A stretch of DNA of 18,648 bases from DASQUP01 sp035641235. GTDB lineage: Bacteria; Actinomycetota; CADDZG01; WHSQ01. A program made the translations under genes and the position numbers. Below, one piece after another: positions 1 through 6,466 of this stretch (position 1 is its first letter; every line of letters starts with the position of its first letter). The stretch spans positions 1 to 18,648 of the forward strand of contig DASQUP010000148.1 of NCBI GenBank assembly GCA_035641235.1, written 5' to 3'. The notes below the pieces were generated by a model that had not been told where the DNA came from, made no database searches, and saw only the letters and a program-made list of their open reading frames with translations.

Positions 1-97
1 CCGAGGACACAGAGGACAGACCTGCCACCACCAAACCTGAGCAAGCAATGCCGGCGACCATCTTGCGGACCCGGCGCCTTCGGATTCTCACTCTCAC
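1..97 (-). CDS. Secreted or membrane protein, N-terminal fragment only
   Basis: Reading the minus strand from a GTG at 97 gives 32 codons with no stop before the window edge. The product begins with an Arg-rich stretch (RIRRRRVRK) followed by a hydrophobic run (MVAGIACSGLVVAGLSSV), which is the layout of a signal peptide or N-terminal membrane anchor. A GGGAGG Shine-Dalgarno sequence (103-108) sits 5 nt before the GTG, which chooses this start over the in-frame GTG at 91. The mature part is outside the window, so no function can be named. It lies downstream of the secreted-protein gene at 355-924 on the same strand, separated by about 257 bp, so it may be its own transcription unit. The call rests on the ribosome binding site and the signal-like N-terminus only. 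Confidence 0.55.
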   Translation of the reverse strand, partial: MRVRIRRRRVRKMVAGIACSGLVVAGLSSVSS

Positions 98-272
98 CTT
101 TGCCTCCCAACTAGGTCCCGCTTAATGCGGAACATGACACAAGAGAAGACAGAAGCTCGGATACCGCAATCCAGGCAATCTTCGACACTCAGACGCTCCG
201 CCAAAGACAAAGGTTGCACAAGGGGCTTCGAGCAGACTTTGGGTTTCGTGCAAGTGGGCCGGCCCGGCTTCC

Positions 273-313
273 TTGGCACAGAGGCGGCAATAGGTACGTG
301 GCCTCCGTGCCAA
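273..313 (-). terminator. Stem-loop downstream of the secreted-protein gene, possible terminator
   Basis: The arms TTGGCACAGAGGC (273-285) and GCCTCCGTGCCAA (301-313) pair at 12 of 13 positions around a 15-nt loop. The hairpin starts 42 nt past the stop codon at 355 of the minus-strand gene. There is no T-run after it, so an intrinsic terminator without a U-tract is only one option. It could also be a processing or regulatory structure. The remainder of 98-354 holds no gene I can support; short minus-strand ORFs with CxxC motifs there lack a ribosome binding site and a family match. Confidence 0.35.
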
Positions 314-354
314 AGAGCCTCGGCCCTCCGTCGCTCCGCGCTAGAAAGAGGCGC

Positions 355-924
355 CTAGCACTTCACCTTTGGGTTCCACATGGCGAACATGCCCGACGGG
401 TTCGACTTCCAGATCCACGCGTGCAGGGCGTAGAAGTCCGGGATGCCGTAGCGGTTCGGCTCCGCGACGAGATCGAACGTCTGCCCGAACAACACGGGAC
501 GCTCGGTGTTGCCGGCGTCCTCCCAGTCGGCTTTGAATGTGAGGTACTCAACTGCGACGAGCTTCAGGCTCCCGTCGCGCCGCGGCTCGTACACGATGAC
601 CTCGGGCGCAGCAGGATCCACGGCACCGTCGAGCAGAACGGGATTGAGGTAGTGGATTCCCATCGCGCCGGCGCCCGGCTCGTCGATGCAGGTCGCTCCG
701 CTGAGGTCGGACACGACGGCCGTGTAGCCGTCGCTCTCGGCTGCCTCAACCTCGTGGTAGGCCGCGGTTGCGTGGCGTGCCTGACGCACGTCCGGATGGG
801 GTCCGATGCCGCTTCCAGAGGGACCAACGGCCGCGTTCGCCGGCCCTAATCCAGTGGTCAGTGCAGCGATGGTCGTGAAGACGGCAGCAGCAAACAGAAC
901 TTTTCTCCTGTGTCCGGTCATCAT
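355..924 (-). CDS. Secreted conserved protein of unknown function
   Basis: This is a 189-aa protein with a Sec-type signal peptide: basic MMTGHRRK, a hydrophobic core (VLFAAAVFTTIAALTTG) and a likely cleavage after ANA near residues 30-32. The mature part carries blocks that I recall from a widespread family of uncharacterised bacterial secreted proteins: TAAYHEVEAAESDGY, GAMGIHYLNP, PEVIVYEP, an LVAVEY strand, a LFGQ motif and NRYGIPDFYALHAWIW near the C-terminus. Two cysteines (one in the ATCIDEPG segment and the last residue) could form a disulfide. No catalytic motif is evident. Two adjacent ATGs are possible starts (924 and 921); the GAGG before them is better spaced for 921. The gene starts 4 nt after the DUF4242 stop, so the two are surely cotranscribed and probably translationally coupled. 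The function is unknown. Confidence 0.88.
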   Translation of the reverse strand: MMTGHRRKVLFAAAVFTTIAALTTGLGPANAAVGPSGSGIGPHPDVRQARHATAAYHEVEAAESDGYTAVVSDLSGATCIDEPGAGAMGIHYLNPVLLDGAVDPAAPEVIVYEPRRDGSLKLVAVEYLTFKADWEDAGNTERPVLFGQTFDLVAEPNRYGIPDFYALHAWIWKSNPSGMFAMWNPKVKC

Positions 925-928
925 CGCC

Positions 929-1207
929 TCACAACCTCGAGCCCGCGTACTGCTCCGGAGCGACGACGGTCACCTCGGTTACCGTGTCGCATGGGATTTC
1001 GGCGAGCCGAGCCGCCTCCCGCACGGAGTCGGCGTCGGGCGCCTCGTACTCGCAGAAGAACTTGCTGCGATCGAGGGCCAGATTGCTGTGCAACCAGCGG
1101 ACGCCGGGCATCGTCGCGTTTACGGCGATCGCCCGGCGCGCCGCATCATCGATGTCGCCCGCATCAAGTCCGGCGGGGAGATTGCGTTCGATCACGAATC
1201 GGGGCAT
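929..1207 (-). CDS. DUF4242 domain protein (SCO4226-like)
   Basis: The product is 92 aa. It starts MPRFVIERNLPAG and has the single-domain ferredoxin-like layout of DUF4242: a first strand with the FVIER motif, a central WLHSNLALDRSKFFCEYEAPD strand pair, a helix with DADSVREAARLAEIPCD, and a C-terminal strand VTEVTVV. The Streptomyces relative SCO4226 is described as nickel-binding, but metal binding here is not shown by the sequence. An almost ideal Shine-Dalgarno (GAAGGAGG, 6-nt spacing) fixes the ATG at 1207. It lies 100 bp downstream of the LuxR regulator stop and 4 nt upstream of the secreted-protein gene. The gap before it carries a palindrome that could be an operator. Its cellular role is not established. 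Confidence 0.88.
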   Translation of the reverse strand: MPRFVIERNLPAGLDAGDIDDAARRAIAVNATMPGVRWLHSNLALDRSKFFCEYEAPDADSVREAARLAEIPCDTVTEVTVVAPEQYAGSRL

Positions 1208-1262
1208 GGCGCCTCCTTCGGTCGTTCCGATTGGGACGCCTGCAGGCTATGGATCCGGCCAT

Positions 1263-1287
1263 GGGGAGAGAATCGGGAGAACTCCCC
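1263..1287. promoter_or_regulatory. GGGAG/CTCCC palindrome upstream of the DUF4242 gene, candidate operator
   Basis: In the 100-bp gap between the regulator stop (1308) and the DUF4242 start (1207) there is a perfect palindrome GGGAGAACTCCC (1275-1286). An additional GGGGAG at 1263-1268 can alternatively pair with the CTCCCC at 1282-1287. The site is 56-80 bp upstream of the ATG, a typical distance for an activator or repressor site. That the adjacent LuxR-type regulator binds here is inference. Confidence 0.35.
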
Positions 1288-1307
1288 AAATCTGCGGGAG
1301 TGGGTAC

Positions 1308-4259
1308 CTACTTTTTGCCTTCCTCCGTGGTGTCTCCCTTGTCGGTCGTAACCACCCAGCGCGCGATCTCGGTCCGGGATGAGAAGCCCAGTTTCGTAAG
1401 GATGTGGCCGACGTGATTGGCGGCCGTCTTTGCGCTGATCACGAGGACGTTTGCAATGTCGCCGTTGGTCCTGCCCTCGGAAACGAGTTGAGCCACCTCG
1501 AACTCGCGGGCGGTGAGGCCACCGGGCAGTGACCGGGTCGATGGATGCGGCCCGCGTGGAACCACCACACCGGCCCTCCTCAGCGCCGCCTGCGTCAGCT
1601 TGAGTTCGTGTGCGGCCCCCAGCTCTGTGAAAATTCCTGCGGCCTCGTTCAAGTGCGGGACAGCATCCTCAACGTCGTCGCGCGATGCCAGCAGTTCCCC
1701 GAGCAATCGCAGTGCCCGTCCTGTATCGAAGGGCCGGCGCAGTTCTCGCCACCCTGCAATCGCGACTTCCAGAGAGCCGGCCGCGGATTCGCTGTCCAGT
1801 GCACCTTCCACCACGCCACGCGCCTCGGCGAGACACAGCGGGGTCTCGGGTGACGGCGACCTCTCGCTGATGTCCTCGAGCAGCCTTACCCACTCGATTC
1901 CGCGCTGAGGACCGCCGGTGGTTGCCGCGAGCTCCGCCGCGAAGCGCAGCGCCGAGCCCACGAGAATCGTGTCGTCCGTCTCCTTTTGCCAGTGCCCCCG
2001 GAGGAACTCCAGTTGTGCCCACGCCTCATCGACGTGGCCCAGTGCAGCACTCGTTCGGGCGAATGCCGTAACGACAGGAGCGTAGTGCTGGAGTTCGTCA
2101 CGCTCCAGGCATAGCGGCCAGAGTTCCTCATGGGTTTGGCGCGCCTCCTCCCATCGGCCCTGATCCGCTCGCAACGCGATGAGCTCGGTGAGACCGGCCA
2201 GTAGATACTTCCTCGATCGCATCGTGCGCGCCTCATGGACTATCTCGCTCAGGACCTCTTCTGCCTCGTCCCAGGCGCCGTCATACCTGAGCGCACTGCA
2301 CAGGTTGCCCCGACAGAGCCATCCCGTGAACCGGAGTCCCGTCCGGTCGCCCAGTTCTATGCCGGCGCGGCAAGCTTCGATGGCCTCCTTGTAGTCGGCT
2401 CGAAGGATTAGAAGGTGCCCCAGATTCACGTGGGCCCTTCCGGCCTGACCTTCCCAGCCCGAGGCAATGGCTACGTTTGATGCGATCCGGAGATCGTCGA
2501 GGGCCGCGTCACTCCGGCCGAGATGGAACTCCGAGGTTGCCAGATCGATCCTGGCATCGTTTGCGACCTCGACGGCGCCGATTCCCGTTCCCAGGTCGAC
2601 CGCCTTGCGGCTCCATCGGCTCCCCTCCAGGTAGTTCGAACTCAACATGTGATGGTGCCCAAGCGAGCGATAGGCAAGCGCGAGTTCACCTCCTGCCCCC
2701 AACGGCTCCAGAACCGCAAGGGCTTCGAGGCGGAGCTCGAGCGCCTTGGCGTTGTATCCGTTCATGAGAACGGACATGGAGAGATCGAGGAGCGCCGCGC
2801 CCCGCGCTCGGTCGTTCTCGAGACGCGCGTAGGTCTCCGCCGCGGCCTTGAGGTTGGTGATCGACTGTTCGAGTCGACCGAGGTGACGGTTGAGGACACC
2901 CATGCGCCTGAGGAGCGCTGCTCTCCCGTGCTCGCTTGTTTCCAGGTCCAGCAAGGTCGAAAGATGAGTGTGTGCCTCCTCTGCCGCACCCAGCCGGAGA
3001 GCCCGTTCACATGCAAACTCCGTGTAGGTCCGCGCTTTCGTTTCGTCACCGGCGATCAGATGGTGGTGCGCGAGTTCGCCTGCACGCTCGTCGAAACCGC
3101 GGCCAAAGGCGTCCTCCAACGTCTGCGCGACCCGCCGATGCAGCCGAGCGCGCTCTGCGTCCAAGAGTTCTGCGTAGATCGTTTCGCGCGTCAGCGCATG
3201 CCTGAAACGAAGTCCGGGTGGTTCCTCGGCCAGCAACTGTTTTCCCACCAGAGTGCGCACGGCCTCTATAGCTACGTCGTCGGGCAGTCCCACCGTGCGT
3301 GCAAGTGTGTCGACATCGAACCTCTGTCCCAGCACGGAGGCAACGCGCAGCATCTCGATGAGATCATCGGGAAGACCGGAGACGCGCCGGAGGATTGCGT
3401 CCTTGATGGTGCCCGGAACCTGGAGGCTGGCGAAGGCTTCGCGATCCCACACCCCGTCCTTCTTGAAGATCCCGCCGCTGTCGATCAGCGTGTTGAGAAG
3501 CTCTTCGATGAAGAACGGGTTTCCATTGGTTCGTTCGTGCAGCGCGTGGCTGAACTCTCCGCTGACCGGGCCGCTCACCGCGAAGGCAGACGAGATCATC
3601 TCGCCCACTTCGCTGGGCGTCAGCGCACTTAAGTGAGTGCGCTTGTGACCGCCTTGTCTCACGAGATCCTTCAGCGATCTGAGATGCTCCGAGTCGTCCT
3701 CGTCAGTCCGTAACGTCACGATGATCAGCAGCCTGCTCGCGACGGCGCGCCGGACGAGCACCGGGACGAGCTCCCGGGTCGCAGAATCGGCCCAGTGCAA
3801 ATCCTCGAGAAGGACTGCGATTGGAGATGACTGCGCCCAGTGCTCGAGCACGCCGCACACCGCCTGTGCGAGCCGGTACCGAACGGCCCCCGAATCGACC
3901 GACTCGCCACCGATGGGTGCCTGGGCGGGATCGAGCTCGGGAAGCAGGTGAAGGAGATACGGATCCACATGCTGGGGTGCGGGTGCTCGCCCGCTTCTGA
4001 GCGCGCCCCGCAATGCCTCGGCGGCAGGAGCGTAAGGGAGTAGTTGCAACTCCTTCAGGCAACCTCCGGCAACGCAGGTAACGCCCGCGGCCCTGAGCGA
4101 ATCGAGCACCGCCGCCACAAAGCGCGTCTTTCCGATACCCGCCTCACCCGTTATGAGAACGAAACCACCGTGGCCTCGAGCCACGCCCTCAATCAGGGGG
4201 CCGAGTTGCTCTAGTTCGGCCTCGCGGCCGATCAGCCGGGGAGTCAGGATCTGCGTCAC
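1308..4259 (-). CDS. LAL-type transcriptional regulator (AAA ATPase, TPR region, LuxR HTH)
   Basis: The product is about 983 aa, typical for large ATP-binding LuxR regulators (MalT/LAL type). In order: an N-terminal P-loop ATPase with Walker A GEAGIGKT (residues 38-45) and Walker B IAVLLEDLHWAD (about 147-158); a helical winged region with FIEELLNTL and RFRHALTRETIY; long TPR-like helical repeats (about 480-880); and a C-terminal LuxR HTH (about 913-972) with LTAREFEVAQLVSEGRTNGDIA. I chose the GTG at 4259 because the protein from there (VTQILTPRLIGREAEL) begins as the family does. The longer in-frame extension to 4595 would run through the divergent dehydrogenase gene and looks like non-coding translation. 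The regulator probably senses a ligand through the TPR part and ATP state, and is the obvious candidate to control the two genes downstream. Confidence 0.92.
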   Translation of the reverse strand: MTQILTPRLIGREAELEQLGPLIEGVARGHGGFVLITGEAGIGKTRFVAAVLDSLRAAGVTCVAGGCLKELQLLPYAPAAEALRGALRSGRAPAPQHVDPYLLHLLPELDPAQAPIGGESVDSGAVRYRLAQAVCGVLEHWAQSSPIAVLLEDLHWADSATRELVPVLVRRAVASRLLIIVTLRTDEDDSEHLRSLKDLVRQGGHKRTHLSALTPSEVGEMISSAFAVSGPVSGEFSHALHERTNGNPFFIEELLNTLIDSGGIFKKDGVWDREAFASLQVPGTIKDAILRRVSGLPDDLIEMLRVASVLGQRFDVDTLARTVGLPDDVAIEAVRTLVGKQLLAEEPPGLRFRHALTRETIYAELLDAERARLHRRVAQTLEDAFGRGFDERAGELAHHHLIAGDETKARTYTEFACERALRLGAAEEAHTHLSTLLDLETSEHGRAALLRRMGVLNRHLGRLEQSITNLKAAAETYARLENDRARGAALLDLSMSVLMNGYNAKALELRLEALAVLEPLGAGGELALAYRSLGHHHMLSSNYLEGSRWSRKAVDLGTGIGAVEVANDARIDLATSEFHLGRSDAALDDLRIASNVAIASGWEGQAGRAHVNLGHLLILRADYKEAIEACRAGIELGDRTGLRFTGWLCRGNLCSALRYDGAWDEAEEVLSEIVHEARTMRSRKYLLAGLTELIALRADQGRWEEARQTHEELWPLCLERDELQHYAPVVTAFARTSAALGHVDEAWAQLEFLRGHWQKETDDTILVGSALRFAAELAATTGGPQRGIEWVRLLEDISERSPSPETPLCLAEARGVVEGALDSESAAGSLEVAIAGWRELRRPFDTGRALRLLGELLASRDDVEDAVPHLNEAAGIFTELGAAHELKLTQAALRRAGVVVPRGPHPSTRSLPGGLTAREFEVAQLVSEGRTNGDIANVLVISAKTAANHVGHILTKLGFSSRTEIARWVVTTDKGDTTEEGKK

Positions 4260-4341
4260 CTGATGATCATGACATCGCGACCCGACGGAGTCGTGGGGGA
4301 TATGTCGTACTTTTCGGGACGATCGGGCGGGGAAGGGCGCG

Positions 4342-4347
4342 TATCCT
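4342..4347 (+). promoter_or_regulatory. Possible -10 element of a leaderless isocitrate dehydrogenase mRNA
   Basis: TATCCT ends 6 nt before the ATG at 4354, so transcription from it would start at or next to the start codon. A convincing -35 is not visible. The only other initiation signal is GGAG, just 2 nt from the ATG and too close to be a good ribosome binding site. Leaderless transcripts are common in actinobacteria, but the site is a prediction. Confidence 0.3.
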
Positions 4348-4353
4348 GGAGCC

Positions 4354-5418
4354 ATGCCAACCGTAACGCTGATCCCCGGAGACGGCATCGGGCCGGAGGT
4401 AGCGGCGGCGACCCGCCGGGTGGTCGATGCCCTCGATTGCGGGATCGAGTGGGAGGTCCACGCGGCCGGGCTCCCCGCCATCGAGACCCATGGGTCGCCA
4501 CTCCCCGAACATGTGATCGCGTCCATCGTGCGCAACAAGGTCGCCCTCAAGGGCCCGGTTACCACTCCGGTCGGGACCGGATTCCGCTCCATCAACGTCG
4601 TTCTGCGGAAGGACCTCGACCTGTTCGCCAGTGTCCGGCCGTGCCACCTCTATCCCGGAGTCGATTCGCGCTTCGAATCGATCGACATCGTGGTTATCCG
4701 CGAAAACACGGAGGACCTGTACGAGGGCATCGAGTTCGAGCAGAACTCACGCGAGCAGAAGAAGCTGCGCGGCTACCTGAAGTACATGCACGGCTACGCG
4801 CTGGCACCCGATGCCGGTGTGTCGATCAAGCCGATTTCTGTCACCGCCAGCCGGGCGATCGTTCAGTTCGCGTTCGATTTCGCCAAGCGGCAGAAGAGGC
4901 GAAAGGTCACCCTCGGGCACAAAGCCAACATCATGAAGTTCTCTGACGGTTTGTGGCTCGAAACTGGCGAGCGGCTTGCCGTCGACTACAGGGATGTCGG
5001 TTTCGAGGCCATACATGTTGACGAGCTCGCGATGGGACTCGCCTGGATCCCCAACGACTTCGATGTGATCGTGCTACCGAACCTCTACGGAGACATCATC
5101 TCGGACCTGTGCGCCGGTCTGATCGGCGGCCTGGGGCTTGCGCCGGGGATGAACATCGGCCTCGACTATGCGGTGTTCGAGCCCACGCACGGATCGGCGC
5201 CGGACATTGCCGGGCGTGGCCTCGCCAATCCCGTTGCAATGATCCTTTCCGCGGTGCACATGTTGCGGCACATCCGGATGACAAGCGCGGCAGCAAGTCT
5301 CGAGCGCGCCGTCGAAAAGGTTCTTGCAGACGGTCACCACCGGACGGCGGACATGCGACCGACAAGAGAACCGGCCACCACCGACGAGGTCGCCAACGCA
5401 ATAATCGAGGCCCTTTAG
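4354..5418 (+). CDS. NAD-dependent isocitrate dehydrogenase
   Basis: This 354-aa beta-decarboxylating dehydrogenase oxidises isocitrate to 2-oxoglutarate and CO2 in the TCA cycle. The N-terminus has LIPGDGIGPEV. Compared with the E. coli enzyme numbering I recall (S113, N115, R119, R129, R153, Y160, K230), the substrate residues are present as S79, N81, R85, R95, R116, Y123 and K190. The SINVVLR segment argues against 3-isopropylmalate dehydrogenase. At the cofactor site, the Lys-Tyr that selects NADP+ is replaced by Asp-Ile (GSAPDIAG, D284-I285), which points to NAD+. Metal-binding aspartates lie in NLYGDIISD (D247, D251). The length fits the NAD-type short form. It is divergent from the LAL regulator, with 94 bp between them. 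A homoisocitrate or tartrate enzyme is less likely. Confidence 0.92.
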   Translation: MPTVTLIPGDGIGPEVAAATRRVVDALDCGIEWEVHAAGLPAIETHGSPLPEHVIASIVRNKVALKGPVTTPVGTGFRSINVVLRKDLDLFASVRPCHLYPGVDSRFESIDIVVIRENTEDLYEGIEFEQNSREQKKLRGYLKYMHGYALAPDAGVSIKPISVTASRAIVQFAFDFAKRQKRRKVTLGHKANIMKFSDGLWLETGERLAVDYRDVGFEAIHVDELAMGLAWIPNDFDVIVLPNLYGDIISDLCAGLIGGLGLAPGMNIGLDYAVFEPTHGSAPDIAGRGLANPVAMILSAVHMLRHIRMTSAAASLERAVEKVLADGHHRTADMRPTREPATTDEVANAIIEAL

Positions 5419-5446
5419 CCCCGAACAGCGCTGCCGTGCCGGACTG

Positions 5447-5483
5447 TCTGCTCTCATTCCCGGATACCGGGAATCAGAGCAGA
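5447..5483. terminator. Long near-perfect hairpin after the isocitrate dehydrogenase gene
   Basis: TCTGCTCT (5447-5454) pairs with AGAGCAGA (5476-5483) and ATTCCCGG (5456-5463) with CCGGGAAT (5467-5474). This gives 16 base pairs with one C/C mismatch and a 3-nt ATA loop. It begins 29 nt after the TAG at 5418 and is followed by TAGTTCGTAATTG, T-rich but without a proper T-run. A terminator is the likeliest role; a dispersed palindromic element is the alternative. Confidence 0.5.
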
Positions 5484-5544
5484 TAGTTCGTAATTGTGGC
5501 GGGGATCACAGCGCTACTAACTGGCAGTTGCTCAAATCTGCTTC

Positions 5545-6465
5545 ATGTCCATAGAGCATGAACTGGACCGAGTTGCCCGCCGAACGTTCGGCATTCTGTC
5601 GTCAGACGACCTGTACGAGTGTGGATTGACCCACTCTGGGATTGACCGGCGAGCGGGAACAGGAAGGCTAGTCCGCGTTTACCACGGCATCTATCGTCTG
5701 CCGGGGACTCCGTATACCTGGCGACAGGCACTGTGGGCGGCCAAGAAGTGGGGCGGCGCCGACGCCGTGCTTTCTCACCGCACTGGTCTATTGTTGCTGG
5801 GCCTCGCCGGTGCAACAGACCGTGTCGTTGAGATGACGGTTACCCGCAAGATCAAGTCTCCGGACCGCCGGCTCCTTCTTCATTACACGTGTAGGGATCC
5901 CTTTGCCGATGCGATCGAGGTCGACGGGCTGCCGGTAACGTCGGCGGGCCGCACCGTCCTGGACTCTGCCGCGGTCGCCTACAAGTGGCAGGTGGAGGCG
6001 GCGCTCGACGACGCCCTGCGCCGCAAGCTGATCACAGTCGAGGACATGTGGCGGATTCTCGCCAAGTCCGGAGGTCGCGGCCGCAAAGGATCCGCGCTGC
6101 TGCGGGCCTTGCTCGAACAGCGTAGTGACGGCCGGGCCCGCTCGCACAGCCGCCTAGAGATAAAGCTCGAAGGAGTGCTACGAAACTCGGCGGTGCCGCC
6201 GTACTTCCGCCAGTTCGAAGTCATGACGCGGTCGGGAACCCCCGCCGATGTTGACTTTGCGTGGCCGGAGGCGAAGCTTGCGGTTGAAGTCGACGGCTAC
6301 CGCTGGCACTCCGGGCGACAGCAGTGGCAATCCGACATGGAGCGACAGAATGCCCTGGCGAAAGTGGGTTGGCTGGTGCTCCGGTTTAGCTGGTACGACG
6401 TCACAAACCGACCTGAGTACGTCGTCAGAACGATCCTCGAGGCCTACCGCCAGCGCGTAGCCTGA
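5545..6465 (+). CDS. AbiEi-like winged-helix / DUF559 (PD-(D/E)XK-like) protein
   Basis: The product is 306 aa with two parts. The N-terminal half resembles the AbiEi-type antitoxin winged helix, with DLYECGLTHSGIDRRAGTG and the LVRVYHGIYRLPG wing, then an AbiEi-like middle with a DGLPVTSAGRTVLD motif. The C-terminal part resembles DUF559, a Vsr/restriction-type fold: GTPADVDFAWPEAKLAVEVD followed by GYRWH, then RQNALAKVGWLVLRFSW. The acidic residues of DVDF and EVD are where a PD-(D/E)XK nuclease would place its metal ligands. In this family such proteins are often solitary in actinobacteria, and no AbiEii nucleotidyltransferase toxin partner is adjacent here. No clear ribosome binding site precedes the ATG. 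The stop lies 1 nt from that of the convergent sulfoquinovose synthase gene. A DNA-related or defence role is inferred, not shown. Confidence 0.85.
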   Translation: MSIEHELDRVARRTFGILSSDDLYECGLTHSGIDRRAGTGRLVRVYHGIYRLPGTPYTWRQALWAAKKWGGADAVLSHRTGLLLLGLAGATDRVVEMTVTRKIKSPDRRLLLHYTCRDPFADAIEVDGLPVTSAGRTVLDSAAVAYKWQVEAALDDALRRKLITVEDMWRILAKSGGRGRKGSALLRALLEQRSDGRARSHSRLEIKLEGVLRNSAVPPYFRQFEVMTRSGTPADVDFAWPEAKLAVEVDGYRWHSGRQQWQSDMERQNALAKVGWLVLRFSWYDVTNRPEYVVRTILEAYRQRVA

Positions 6466-6466
6466 A

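Noticed and set aside
122..313. 63-codon minus-strand ORF with CRLC motif, possible small zinc-ribbon protein
   Set aside because: It has no ribosome binding site, a poor C-terminal half and an alternative explanation as a stem-loop region; not supported as a gene.
214..849. 211-codon plus-strand ORF
   Set aside because: It is antisense to the secreted conserved protein, whose signal peptide and family blocks are convincing.
2523..3632. 369-codon plus-strand ORF
   Set aside because: It is antisense to the LAL regulator, whose motifs are clear on the other strand; no motif is visible in this frame.
4260..4595. N-terminal extension of the LAL regulator to 4595
   Set aside because: It runs antisense through the start of the isocitrate dehydrogenase gene, has no family similarity, and the regulator fold begins at the GTG at 4259.
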